Shown in pieces: positions 32,029 through 43,119 of a DNA stretch of 64,000 bases. The DNA lies in NCBI GenBank assembly GCA_034336665.1, contig JAPFBE010000032.1, forward strand, positions 1,054,001-1,118,000, in the 5' to 3' direction. Every line of letters begins with the position of its first letter. The stretch's first letter is position 1. The DNA comes from Luscinia megarhynchos. Lineage: Eukaryota; Chordata; Aves; Passeriformes; Turdidae. The position numbers and the translations under genes were made by a program. The notes under the pieces are model-generated. The model did not search any database. It had not been told where the DNA came from and saw only the letters and a program-made list of their open reading frames with translations.

Positions 32029-32679
32029 TGTCCTGGGGTGGCTTTATGATGCTTCTATCCGCAGTTGTCTGTTCTGTTTGTGCTGAATGTTAAGATCTGC
32101 AGGTTTGGGACTGGTTCCAAGAGTGAAGGGGGAGACAAGAGGTGCAGTTTGCTATCCGAGACTTCACTTGCTCCCCCGCATCCTTCACACTGACTGTGTT
32201 GTCTGAAGTGGACAGCAGGAGAGAGCTCTCCTTTGCTTTTAGTTAGCTTTTCACTAGCTGAGGCAGAGAAATTTCCTGGACTGTGGTTTTTTCTTCTTTT
32301 TTTCTTGGAACTGTTTGAATCTGCTCTGGATTGAAAAACCCAGAAGAGCACTGGGAGCTCACACCTGTGGCCCACCAGGATCTGGCCTGGGCCACAGCAT
32401 TTCCTAACGCTGGAGGGACTGGTGACAGACCGAGTGAGCCGAGCTGCAGCCCACGAGAGGGACTCTTCTGAATTTTTCATCTCTTCAGAGCAGCGAGAGG
32501 TTTTGTTGTATTGTTCATTTTTTTGCTGGGGAGTGCTTTGCCTTTAAATAAACAGGTTTTTTCCGCTTGTCTCCAAGGAAATCTTTTCCCAAACCAGTTG
32601 GAGGAGGGGCTGCTTGGGTCTGTTTCCTGGAGGGACCCCATTCAGATGTTTCCTTCCAAATTTCCCATAAACCATGACA
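32029..32679 (+). mobile_element. 3' LTR of plus-strand ERVL-like copy (651 bp)
   Basis: TGTCCTGGGGTGGCTTTATG to ACCATGACA. It has TTTAAATAAACAGG (polyadenylation, about 32540-32555) followed by the same 'ttttttccgcttgtctcc' U5 phrase seen in the other ERVL-like LTRs ('ttttttccactt'). U3 is divergent from that of the LTR at 6830. Confidence 0.75.
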
Positions 32680-32689
32680 GTAAGCAAGT

Positions 32690-33560
32690 CAATGCAAGTC
32701 AGTGGATTGGTAGGAAGGGCAAGGGAAGGGCATGTATGGATCAGGAGAGCAAAGGAAAGTAATGGTCAGGAATGACAAGGAAATGCAAGGTTGAGTAAGA
32801 AAGGAAAGGTAATGTAAGGGAGGGGTAGGCAACACAATGGATGTCTTAAGAGGGAAAGTCCATGCACGGCAAAGCCAAGAGAAAAGCAGTAGAGAAGTTA
32901 AGGTGGGGGATGGGTGAGTGTAGCTGAGAAAGAAAGTGCGTAGCTCCAGTGTGTGTGTGAGTGAAATTTGCAGGATATAAAGCAAAGAAAGCTGTCCCTT
33001 GATTGCAGAGTGAATGGACATTTTTGAATGCAAGTGGCAAGGTCCAAGCAAACTTTTTCCTCCTGGCACATCTGTGTGTCCGAGATGTAGCAAGAAACCT
33101 CTTGGTTTATATTCAGACTGCAAGCGGGACACAGAATGTGACGGTGCAAATAGCTGAGCAGGAAAGGGTGTAGCATCAGTATGTTTCAACATAAGCAGCT
33201 TGTCTGTGCAAGGACATGGACCTATGGCACTCTAGCAATATGGTACTACACTCATCTGAGAAACAAAGTGCATAGCTTCAGTGCATGTTCTGAAAATGAA
33301 AGACTGCAAGGAAAACGCAAGGGGTCAGGGCAGTGAAAGTTTTCTGTCCTGGCACATTGAGCTCTTTGAAATAGAACCACTGATCGGTTTTGCTAAGGAC
33401 ACGGTTTTCTGTGACACTGAGAGGGTGTGCTTTTCTATGTAGCTGAGAAGGAAAGTGAGAATCACCTGTAGGTCTGGCAGAGTTTGCAGGCTGCAAGGGG
33501 AAGGTGAAGGCCAAGCCTGGCTTTTCGCTGTGGGACTTGTAGCAAGGAAGCAATTGCTGG
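32690..33560. repeat. Degenerate tandem-like repeat related to copies A and B
   Basis: AG-rich stretch with recurring AAGGAAAG/GGAAATGCAAGG units (32690-32820). Then phrases CTGGCACA at 33064 and 33350 (spacing ~286 bases) and 'agctgaga/gaaagtg' recur. It resembles 21440-21800 and 26690-27230. Frames on the minus strand are not conserved. Confidence 0.45.
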
Positions 33561-36500
33561 AAGATTTTCGAGATCTGTAGGAGTGAAAGACTATTCTGGT
33601 ATCTAATTAAACTAATGATTGTTGATCATCTAGCAGAATCTATTCCATAAACCAAGACTGGGATTTTCCCCCTTCACCCCAGTTTTTTCACCTTTTCATT
33701 GAGCAGCCTTTTTTGAGGATCCTGTGAAATGCCTTGACTTGAAAACTAAAAGTCCTGCAGTTCAACCTCTAAGAAATATGGAAAACAGTTAAAGCCAATT
33801 TCAGAATTGCCCTGAGTGGAGCTGATGTTTCAGTACCTGAAAAGACCATTGCAAATATTTGCAAAAAACACCATTTTATTATGCAAACATGTGAAATACA
33901 GTAGCAGCTTAATCTTATTCTCATTGGAGTCATTGGAAGGTTTACTATTTACTGAAACAGGAAACAGATCAAACATGAGAAGTTTAATAATCCAAGCTCA
34001 CTCACCACTGTGCAAATAGCACTTGATTAATTCAAGGTATCATTATAACATACACAATGACTCTGCACAGGAATATGGAAGTCTCGTTCTTCACAGGGGC
34101 AGAAAATCTTTTTACCACAGAAACTCTGCAAGTAATCCACCATGCCTCAGTGTGCCACTGCTGGTCAAAGAGCTACACGATGGATCTCTGGGTCCATGAT
34201 ACTCTCAGGGCTCAAGGCCCCACATAACTTCCCACCTTACAGACGCACAAGTCAAGTCCAATGAAAATGCTGTTCTCCAGACACCTCACTGAAACCAGTG
34301 ACTCTACAACTAGGAGTTCATAGCATCACACAGGGCTATTCTGTCCACAGATAGATTTGATTTTATGAATCCAGAACAAAGTTGCATTTTTATAGTCTTT
34401 GGCTCTACTAAGATATTTCATGTAGCACAGCAAGAATAAATTTGTTAAAACAATGATAAATAACAGAATGTATCATTTACATTTGCTGCTATCTTCTGTC
34501 AAATACCTCAAGTCTTACAGTGAAGACAGACTGCCAGAAAAGTAGAGAAATTTTGAACCTTTACAAGACCCTTGTACTATATGTCTTGGTCAATTTATAT
34601 GCAGGTCCTTTCTTTCAGCAGAACTTTTTTGCACAGTTAGCCCACGTTGCTGAACTGAATCCAGTACAAAAGCAGTGAATATAGGATCTGTTCCCTTTTA
34701 ACTTGAATAGTGATAAAAATGCAAATTAAATAAAAGCATTTTATAACAGCAGGAAGATTTTATGTAGCTAGCAAATCATTAAAAAAATTACATATTTATG
34801 GGTTTTTTTAAAATTTACAATAATTACAGAGAAAAAACATAATTTAGCAAACTGCAAATATAAATCTAAATCACACAATATCTTAAAAGGTGACATGAAA
34901 AAGAAACAAGAGGAAGTAACAAAAAAGAAAACCAAAGGAAGTCAGAAATAAAGCACAATCTTTCCTCTTTTTCTTACTACAGTATCTTAGAAGTACTTTA
35001 TAATGTCTGAACAGTCATGTGAGTAGAAAACTGTGCCAAGAACAATTGTGGAAAACTGTGCTATTCAAACATAAAAATCAGGTTTGCTTTCATGACGATT
35101 AAATCAGCATGCAATGCAGTGTGTTTTGTATGTTCAAAAACAATTTAGAAGTATTTTCAAAATGGACTATTTTTATTTGTTTTTAATTACTTAGCTAAAT
35201 ATGGGGTACATTAAAATACTGCAGACCTGTCATTCATTTTATAGCTGCCAATTGCAAAGGAGGCAAGCATTTTGTGTGCTTAAAAAAGTAAAGTACTTTA
35301 GAGTGCTTTTTTTACTAGTTTCAAAGTTTAGAATATGCATAAAATATACTAGCTGGGAACTTAGAATTAATGAATTATTTGCTGTACACAGGCTAAATTA
35401 GATGAGCTTTCAAAAAGAAAATGTATTCTATTCCACATGCCAATTCTGAAGTAGATTAATAACCCTCAAGCACAATGTGGAAGAGAGATACAACATAAAA
35501 GGTTAAGACACTCTGTTGATGGCAAAAGACTTACCCACTTCACATAAATACAGGAGATAAATTACTATTTTTATATAAAGGTTACTATTCAGAGCTTTTC
35601 TTGAAAAGTTTAAATTACAATCACAACACTGAAATTCTGTGCAAGCATGAGCAAAGTACCTTAATCAAAAGGTAGCTCAAGCATTACTTATATTTTATGT
35701 AAAAAATGCAGCTTGGCCTCTGTTTATCACATCTACTCCGTTAAAAAGCTTACTCTGTCTCAGATTCCTTTACAGGGATACCAACTCAGGCTGTGAAACT
35801 ACATGAAAATGATGACTTAAAAATGATATATTTGAAGAATGGAATAATGGTTAATTTTCTTTTCCTTTCAACTGCTTTTTTTGCCCTTTTAAATTTTTAA
35901 AGTCCTTTCTAATATTACCATGGTAGCACTGCAGCAAATGTTCAGTTCTAAGCTGTCCATATTGCCACCTTCTGGACTACCTTCAAAAAACTTCCCACCA
36001 GTTTCATATTGAAATCACAAGCAGTAGAGATTACTAAGACTGCAAAAATCTCATTGAAGTCACTCTCCTTCTAGAGCAGGACCATGTCTTTGACCCTCTC
36101 CTAATTAGACAATTTTCATCAATCATGAAGTGAGTTTCACATCCAGGAGCTAAGCAATGACAACTGTAAATGACAGATATAAATAACAAAAAGTGCATTG
36201 AAATTCTCTTTGGACTCCAGCATACACCAGTGGAGGAGGTTGAATTCACCTTCCTGGGAGGTTTTAAAATGCACATTAACTGTAAGACTTGAGCTAAGCC
36301 ATCTTAGCCTTTGTTGCATTTGTCTATGTAGACAGTCTCCGAGTTTCCACCACTGTAGAAGGAATGTCATTTAACCCACATTATCATCACTGGATGCTGA
36401 GTTGCAGTTACTGCAGAGTATCAGCAACATATTTTACAGGGTGGGCTTTTATGTTTAAACCCTGAGTAACATTTCAGAGAGAGGTATTTTGTGGGGGGAA

Positions 36501-36583
36501 AAAAAACCCAACTCTTAAATATTTAAAATAATGATTGCATTAAAAAGTAAAAAAAAAAAAAAAATCTAAAACTTCTTCTTTCT
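33561..36583. other. AT-rich non-repetitive interval, no gene seen
   Basis: No LTR, CR1 or ERV similarity found by eye and no frame longer than ~80 codons. It looks like ordinary intronic or intergenic DNA and is the longest such stretch left of 51 kb. It could hold introns or a UTR of a host gene linked to the exon candidate at 36586. Confidence 0.5.
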
Positions 36584-36585
36584 AG

Positions 36586-36779
36586 ATGTGTTAACAGCAC
36601 AAACTACCAGAATTAATGATACTTTTGATTATGACAGCATAACTACCATGGACACTCTTGCTCTGGAATATTCCTTAAGAAAAAAAGCCTTCACTAGAAA
36701 TGAAAAAAAATTAGCTAAAATATTGGACTTGATTTCAAAGACTATGTACCAAAGGCCAAACACTTATAATAGTAATTAG
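36586..36779 (+). CDS. Possible terminal coding exon of an unidentified host gene
   Basis: Preceded by a good acceptor (pyrimidine-rich cttcttctttctag, 36572-36585). The open frame then runs about 64 codons to TAG at 36777-36779. The peptide is non-repetitive and protein-like (TLALEYSLRKKAFTRNEKKL, ISKTMYQRP) and rich in Lys, Leu and Thr. It sits in the only non-repetitive part of the left half. I do not recognise the protein. It could also be a chance frame or part of a processed pseudogene. Confidence 0.3.
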
Positions 36780-37092
36780 TGGACTAAAAGTTAAATCAGT
36801 ACAGCATAGCATAGGTTAAAGATGACTTGTGCGTTAATGTTCTCACAGCAGTCTGTACAAACCTCTCTTTTTGTGGGTTTCTTCTCTCTTTAGATGCACC
36901 TTATACTTATCTCATCCCAACAGTATGAGAATGTTTATGACAAGGTTGAATGACCTCATACAGCTTTCTATAAGTCAAGAAAGAGAAGCCAGAAAGGAAA
37001 GGCAAAATTGTTGATTTCAGATGGAAAGAGGGAGGCAGCAAAACAAAACAAAACAAAACAAAATAATTAAAACCCCCACATAGGGCTAAACT
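36780..37092. other. No gene; short (CAAAA)n
   Basis: A small AAAAC simple repeat lies at about 37038-37064. Otherwise nothing seen. It could be 3' UTR if the preceding exon is real. Confidence 0.4.
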
Positions 37093-37524
37093 GGCACTCT
37101 ACTCCTGTAACTAGGACAGTATGTGTGAGTCCTGTGTCCAAGTCATTTATAAAGATGTTGAAGAGCACAGGGCTGAGGATGGAGGCTGCAGAACCCTGCT
37201 TGTGACCACTCACCAACCTGTTGTTACCTCATTCACTATAACACTTTGTGCCTGACCAATGAGCCACTTGCTCACCCATCTCATGACATGTTTATTCAAC
37301 TGTGTACTGGACATTTTGTCTAGAAGGATACTATGAGAGATACTATTGAAAGTTTTACTGCAATCCAAAAAGTTTACATGAACTGGCTTCCCTTGATCAA
37401 CTAGGTGAGTTAACTTGTTGTAAAAGGAAATTAGGTTTGACAAGCAAGACTTTTCCCTCATGAAGCCATGCTGGCTGTGACCGATGACTACATCGTCCTT
37501 CAGGTGTTTTTCAGTAACTCCCAG
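37093..37524 (-). mobile_element. CR1 RT fragment
   Basis: The minus-strand frame (37542-37210) has QHGFMREKSCLSNLISFYN and VNFLDCSKTFNSISHSILLDK, the CR1 RT region equivalent to 17140-17290 of the full element. It is truncated at both sides. Confidence 0.8.
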
Positions 37525-38417
37525 AATCATAGAATCATACAATCATTAAGGTTAGAAAAGACCTCTAAGATGAACAAGTCTAACCTTTGACTGAACAGCA
37601 CCATGCCCACTAAACAGTATCATGAAGTGTCATGTCTACTCATTTTTTGAACACTTCCAGGGATGGTGACTCCATCGCTTGCCTGGGCAGCTTGTTCCAA
37701 TGCTTTAAAACCCTTTTAGTGAAGAAATTTTACCTAGTATCCAATCTAAACTGATTTCGGGAATCAGGACTTGACACCGAAATTGCAGAGTATGTTTTAT
37801 TGCCAGTTGGGACACATGGGGGAATATCTCCTCCAATCCATGCATACCTTGTCAAGACAGGTTCCAAGTATAAATACACATTGATCCCACAAGCCCACAC
37901 CTCCCTGCTCACCCATCTCTGCCTTCTCCCACTTCATATTATAATTAGCAGCCACACTTCCTGGTGGTCGCGGGCAGGGGTCTTCTAATGAAGTAAAGAC
38001 GTCTTCCTCGGGTGTTCGCTCTTTGACCTCTGCTTCTGGGGAGGTGCAGTGGAGGTCTGGCTCTTCTTCAAGTCAGCTTGTCCTGCTCAAAACCACCTGT
38101 CTGGTCCTGGTTGGTTTCTGGAGCCACAGGTTTCTGCTTTATCGGGCTTGTATAATACCTAGGTCTTGCTTTGCTGAGTTTACGCAATATATCTTATCTT
38201 AATGGTTTTTCCTAGCAACTAAGTTCCTATGTGGTTTGTTACATACTTTTTCTGCATTACATTCTGTCTTCTATTTCCCCTCCACCTACTTAAGCATATT
38301 ATAGGCTTCTAAAATCCTGAATTTTCAAAACCATATGTGTTCCCCAACTCAAAACCTCCTCTCGTACAACTTGAGGCCATTTCCCCTTGCCCTATTGTGA
38401 GTTGTTACCTGGGTGTT
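37525..38417 (-). mobile_element. CR1 3' fragment split by a solo LTR
   Basis: Starts with the CR1 3' tail on the minus strand (plus: agaatcatagaatcatacaa) and runs to 37751, then resumes at 38352 (aaacctcctctcgtacaact...ttgttacctgg). The two halves join cleanly once 37752-38351 is removed. It is a different subfamily from the CR1 at 14172. Confidence 0.8.
37752..38351 (-). mobile_element. Solo LTR (600 bp) with 4-bp duplication AAAC
   Basis: TGATTTCGGG to CCCCAACTCA, flanked by AAAC at 37748-37751 and 38352-38355. The minus strand has GGCAATAAAACATAC (about 37789-37803) as polyadenylation signal. A 4-bp duplication is typical of class I ERVs. It sits inside the CR1 above, so it is younger than that CR1. 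Confidence 0.85.
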
Positions 38418-38990
38418 ATGAAGAGATGTGGGGGTTTAGATAAGTCCTTGCCTTTTGCCCAGGCCTCTGGCAGGAGGCAGTAGCTTTACTGAAGTGGCCA
38501 GCACCCCAAAACCCACTGTCATTCACAAGTTCTTTAATAAAGGCTGATTTAGTCTATTATAGAATGAATTATTTATTTGACACAAAACTAACAGACATAA
38601 GTCTTAAACTATGTACTACACAGGAATAAGGATAAAAAGACTACTAGTAAATAAATACCGCATGAGTTAAAGGTACCATTAATTTTATAGCTAGTGAAGA
38701 AATAATATAACTTAGGATCCAATGTTTCTTACCAATCAATTTGTGATGGAGCACACATCAAAATACTTTCTCTCAATTCCTATGAAAGTAATCACAGAAT
38801 CTGCATCCAAACTTCGGGTAAAAGTCCTCCACAATTTCAGGGTGCACGTATAGGAGGCTTCTGCCTCCGTGATAATTCCTGTGTCTTTTATAGTTTTGGT
38901 AATAGTGTTTCTCAATCAAGAATATTTATTTTATCTCTTTCCACATCTGCTCTCCAGAATAAGATGCTGATTCTTACCTGGGATCTGAGC
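38418..38990 (-). repeat. LTR-like repeat, inverted partner of 25139-25930
   Basis: Reverse complement matches 25313-25880. It ends at the sequence GGCGCC near 38996. Boundaries are uncertain. 38991-39136 shows no feature. Confidence 0.5.
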
Positions 38991-39136
38991 CCTTTTGGCG
39001 CCAGACATGTTCCCTTGTTGGGCCTTTGACCTACCTGTGTTATCTCTTCCATATGCAACAAACATTTGTGGTGAGAGCGGGGGGGAAAGGTCTTGCCACA
39101 CTGGGAGAAGAGGCCATCACTCATCTCACTGCAACC

Positions 39137-39691
39137 TGCTTTCAGGTAGCTGTAGGAGCAATAAGGTCTCCTCTGAGAATTCTTTTCTCCAGACTTAAAA
39201 ACCCCAGTACCCTCAGCTGCTCCTCATGGGACTTATGCTCCAGCCCTTTTGATACCAAAAGAGTTAATTCAATTTCTACTCTGTCTGTGAACTTTCAGCA
39301 GAGAAACAAGGCATGGAGAATCTACTTTCCCAGCAAGGATGGTTGGAAGATAAGGGGAAAACACCTGTCTTAGGAATGCAGCTACAGCCAAAATAAGGAC
39401 TGAGTTTGGGAACTTGGGGAGGGTTTTATGGTAATGGGGAAATTATAATATGCATATAGTGATTTTATATAAGGAACACACTTGTAAAAAATCCCATGAA
39501 CACAAGGAGGAGTTATCTCCCATGCAACCAGTCACCTGTAATAAATGATGCCCCCCTTAACACTAGGTGTTAAGGAGTTTTATTTGATTGCTTTGCAGTG
39601 AATTTGGTGACACCTTCACCGGATTTCTTGCCCATCTCTGAGCATGCTCTAAAACTTTAATGTCCTTCTTGTACTGAAGGCCGAAGACCAG
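39137..39691 (-). mobile_element. CR1 ORF2 3' fragment split by an LTR
   Basis: 39137-39249 and 39598-39691 together give the CR1 ORF2 C-terminal region on the minus strand (YKKDIKVLEHAQRWA corresponds to [15 protein letters not shown] near 17935). The middle 39250-39597 is an insertion. Confidence 0.7.
39250..39597 (+). mobile_element. Probable LTR inserted in CR1 (about 348 bp)
   Basis: Contains GATTTTATATAAGG (TATA, about 39461) and CTGTAATAAATG (polyadenylation, about 39537) with LTR-like spacing. Candidate termini are TGATACC and TTTGCA. No target-site duplication is evident. Confidence 0.5.
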
Positions 39692-40034
39692 TGTTATGTT
39701 TGGGTCATAGTTTTGGAGGCAGGCACAAGACTGAACACACCGAAGGTCATGCGACAACAGCAACGTTTATTCATGGAGGCCCCCTTTTATAGGGGATTCA
39801 AAATTCCCACACTTGAACATCCGATTGGTCGAGGTCTCAGCACTGCCCAGCTCGCTGGACAACTAGATGTCTGCATTCAGGATTGAATGGGATTGGCTGG
39901 AGTCCCCAGCTTGAGTTTGAATCCAACCTATCATTGCCTCACCTGGGGACTTGTTTACTTCTAGGCTGGTTGAGTTGGGTTTCTGTTATGGCCAAATTTA
40001 TCTGTGCAGTTTCAGACCAGCTGTAGCTGTCACA
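39692..40034 (-). mobile_element. 3' LTR of a minus-strand ERV (343 bp) with polypurine tract
   Basis: TGTTATGTTTGGG to GCTGTCACA. On the minus strand it starts TGTGACAGC right after a purine tract TTTTAAAAAGAAAAAGGGGAAC (40035-40056, given in part). CCATGAATAAACG (about 39751-39763) is the polyadenylation signal and GACCAATCGG (about 39811-39820) a CCAAT box. It abuts CR1 on the left. Confidence 0.7.
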
Positions 40035-40056
40035 GTTCCCCTTTTTCTTTTTAAAA

Positions 40057-40475
40057 ATGCAAAATGTTCTTTGTCATCTTCTGCAGAGCTCCTTGCAGAT
40101 AGGATGACAAAGACAGCATGAGCCTAGTTCGAAATAAGGCTTTTCACCCAACTCAACAAGCCTAGTCTTTTCCAGCCAGTGATGTATCCCATGTATCATC
40201 GGAGTTGTAACATTTGCATCCAGGAGATGTCAGGCGAGATCACCAGCAATATAATTTTTCAGGCTAGCATGCCACTATCTAACTACTTAGAAGCTACAAA
40301 TTACAACTTAACACTACAAACAGGAATCCATTCAACTTTTAGAACCATTCAACCTTTAGAACCATTAGAAAACCAACAGAAGAAACAATTTGTAAACAAA
40401 TAAAATCCTTAAATAGTCACTTCAAGAGTCACAGATTTCCATGAGGTAGATGCACGAGTTGTTTCAATCACTGCT
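40057..40475 (-). other. Internal remnant of the minus-strand ERV
   Basis: The sequence upstream of the PPT on the minus strand should be the end of env or 3' UTR. No readable env motif is left. A short direct repeat 'ttagaaccatt' occurs three times at 40339-40372. Confidence 0.35.
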
Positions 40476-40673
40476 CCACATGCAAAAACTTTTTTGTCAT
40501 CTGGGTCTGTGCTGGGAAGTGTTTCTCTTGTATGTGTTAATAAATAGGTTTTTTCCACTTTTCCCCCTGAGTGAATTTTTTTTTCTTAAGTCCAGTGGGA
40601 TAAAGAATTGGGGGTTTATTTCCTGGGAAGCTCTTCTGGGGGTTTTTTCCCTAAGTTTGTCCAAACTTGGACA
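40476..40673 (+). mobile_element. ERVL-like LTR, R-U5 end
   Basis: Has GTTAATAAATAGG followed by TTTTTTCCACTTTTCCCCC and ends GTCCAAACTTGGACA at 40673, the same U5 layout as 12817-13408 and 32029-32679. U3 is missing. Confidence 0.65.
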
Positions 40674-41620
40674 CTGGGTATCACTGGATGATTGTAATGA
40701 TAAAAGTGATTTTAAATGATTGGATTATGGGAATTTTCTGATACTGTTAAATGGTTTAGAGTATAGATAGCTTTAGCCACTATTCTCTGGGGTCTCACCA
40801 CACATTCTCCCTCTCCATTATATAAAGGCATGTTTTACCTGTGTCAGTATGTCTGGTTGTGGTGAGTTGGTGATAGTAGCTTGCAGTTTTGTAAATAGGT
40901 TGTGCAGTTGAGATTAATACAGAGTAAAATTTTGTTAATCAGTTTCATTGATAAAAATTCAGTGGATTATGGTATCTTGATCAATTCTTTAAGAAGTCTT
41001 AAATTTACGAGTGCTGGGTGTCAGGTTGGAGTGCAATGTTTTTTTAAACAGGATCATTTAAAAGGTTGTAATGTTCATGCAGGCTTTGACCTGGCGAGCA
41101 CTAGTCAATCAAAAATGCATATTTGTAGGCATTTTGAATTTTTACATTTGCATCTCTGCTTTTAAACACTGAAACAAAAAATGCAGAAAGACCATAACAC
41201 TGAGCAAACAGGATAATAATTTTCCCAGTTGTTGATTCTGATTCCACTGTATAGCACCATTTGGATGAGTTTATATCAAGGCAAATAAGTTGTTTGATGT
41301 GGTAGCTGAACAGGTTATCAGTACTGACCTCTGTTTTCAGTCTTAACAACTATAACAAGAAAATAGTCTAACCTATTAAATTCAGATAACATGTTCCCCT
41401 ATCTTTGCCTGAGAGCCCCTTAGTTTCAGAATTATAATAATAATTTGGAGGAAGGGGGTTTACATTCTCCATTTCAAAGAGAAGCTTCTGCCTTTACTGG
41501 CAGACACCTGTCCTTCAAACCAGGACACATGTACTTATTATGAACAGTAAGACAATACATCAAACAAAACAATAAGCACTACTAAATAAAATTACTTACG
41601 AATGCTTAAATGTTTTACCT
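40674..41620. other. AT-rich, no gene seen
   Basis: No recognised repeat or coding frame above ~90 codons. Confidence 0.4.
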
Positions 41621-41845
41621 TCACCCAGGGTCTGTCATAGATGGACTTGGATAGCCTTTTTCCAGAAGAAGGCTTCCAAGTTTACCTCGAAAAGAGGGTT
41701 CAGCTTTTATGAGAACAAATTTACAAGTCAAATGACTTGGTTGTTGAAATTCAAAATGCAAGGAATTCTCAGAAGACTGGACCTGTAAGCCAAGGCTTAG
41801 AATTAAACACAGGATTTGATCTGAGACCTTGGAAAAGCCTTCCAA
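41621..41845 (-). pseudogene. ERV internal (env-like) fragment
   Basis: The minus-strand frame has FRGKLGSLLLEKGYPSP and shares sequence with 20800-20930. Assignment to env of a class II-like ERV is by similarity between the two copies only. Confidence 0.35.
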
Positions 41846-42354
41846 ATTTAAGTGCTAAGATCAAGAATGTAGATTTATAGCTTAAAGCAGAGACTTGTAA
41901 AGTAGAGATAAGTTTAGCTTTAGAGTTTAAGATATAGAAAAAATAAAGGTAGTTACAGAGGTAACAAGAAGTTTTAGAGTGCAGCAATGTATGTTTGTGT
42001 GTTGTGATATGATTGGCTAAGAAAGTTCGCACTGTAGTATGAGTCAATAAGACAAAATATCTTAATACTGGTGTAGGAACATAAATATCTATGTTGGCAG
42101 TGTTATTATTAAATCCTTTAAAAGACCTTGCAATCATAAGTCTAGAGAATTCTGAGCCACGCTGTGAACATCTGTAAGACGAACTCACCCTTTCTGCCTG
42201 TGTCGAAGATAAGAAAAATAAACTGCATTTTCTAAAGCAACCCAGAAATCTCGTCTCTCTGCTTCACGCAGAAAAAAAATCCCTGCAAGAAGACGTAACG
42301 TGGGATCAATAAAACCACACTTAGAAGATGTAACGTGGGAGAAATAAGCCCCCA
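41846..42354 (+). mobile_element. 5' LTR region of class II ERV 1
   Basis: Ends AGCCCCCA at 42354, two bases before a TGG-starting primer-binding site. It contains GAAAAATAAACTGC (about 42217-42230) and a tandem duplication of AGAAGAYGTAACGTGGGA (42288-42305 and 42323-42340). The 5' edge could not be fixed. A start near 41985-42100 is possible. Confidence 0.5.
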
Positions 42355-42356
42355 AC

Positions 42357-42432
42357 TGGTGCCCATCGTGGGGCTCAATCCCATGATCCTGAGATTAAGA
42401 GCCTCATGCTCTACCGACTGAGCTAGCCAGGC
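42357..42432 (-). tRNA. Full-length tRNA-Lys(CUU)-derived copy with CCA, in the PBS position
   Basis: The minus strand is a complete tRNA-Lys: acceptor GCC..., D-arm GCTCAGTCGGTAGAGC, anticodon CUU (complement AAG at 42397-42399) in loop CTCTTAA with a still-paired stem, T-arm, and discriminator plus CCA (complement TGG at 42357-42359). It differs from the standard Lys-CUU sequence at roughly eight sites. Nuclear vertebrate tRNA genes do not encode CCA. It starts two bases after the LTR end, exactly where an 18-base PBS would lie, and is followed within 90 bases by gag nucleocapsid. This suggests reverse-transcribed primer tRNA retained in the provirus rather than a tRNA gene. Confidence 0.8.
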
Positions 42433-42518
42433 GCTAGCCGAGCTACCCTTGCTTACAGCAAGATAGGTACTCCACAGCATATTGCAATGATAAAGCAAAT
42501 GCATTAGGAGAGAGGCTT

Positions 42519-42830
42519 TTGAAGGCTTTTGCAGCTCATAGTGACACACCAGACCAAAGACTTATAAAAGCCCTCACTTCTGTTAATGTGACTCCTCAAC
42601 AGAACAATTCTATGGCCGTAATGCGGACAGAAATCACCAGAACATACCACAGATGTGGGAAGCCTGGACATATAAGCAAATACTGCTCAGAGCACACAGA
42701 AAATATAAAGCCACTTAAATACTGTCCTAGATGCAGGAGAGGGAAACATAACGCAAGTCAATGGTGCTCCAAGACAGATATAGATGGGAAATCCCTCTCG
42801 GGAAACCCCAAAAAGACAGTGCAACACTAG
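42519..42830 (+). pseudogene. gag: Class II ERV 1 gag, nucleocapsid part
   Basis: Encodes the C-terminal gag with two zinc knuckles. The second is complete (CPRCRRGKHNASQWC, CX2CX4HX4C). The first has lost its leading Cys (HRCGKPGHISKYC, with T/Y where C is expected). Matrix and capsid are missing between the tRNA-like copy and this point. Two knuckles and the class II protease that follows mark a betaretrovirus-like element. Confidence 0.75.
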
Positions 42831-43119
42831 AATTCTTGATTATAGGTAAAGACAGAAGCAGTATTTTGGGACTCATAATTTATCCGTCCCTTGTTTTTAC
42901 AAATTGTAATGAAGAATTACAGGTTTAGCTCAAGCTCTGAGCTCACCATTGGTAATTTCAGAGAATACTCTGATTGCCAAGACAATTGCTTTACTAGCCC
43001 ACACAACAGAACAAGTCATGCCAATACAAGATCAGCAAGTGTCGTCTGAAGGTGCAGACATGGAGACTGTTGTTCTTTGAATAAAGCACATTGGCTGTGA
43101 TCGACCACAGATAACCAGC

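Noticed and set aside
32898..33176. Overlapping minus-strand frames of 64-167 codons
   Set aside because: They fall in a degenerate tandem-like repeat and are not kept in the related copies.
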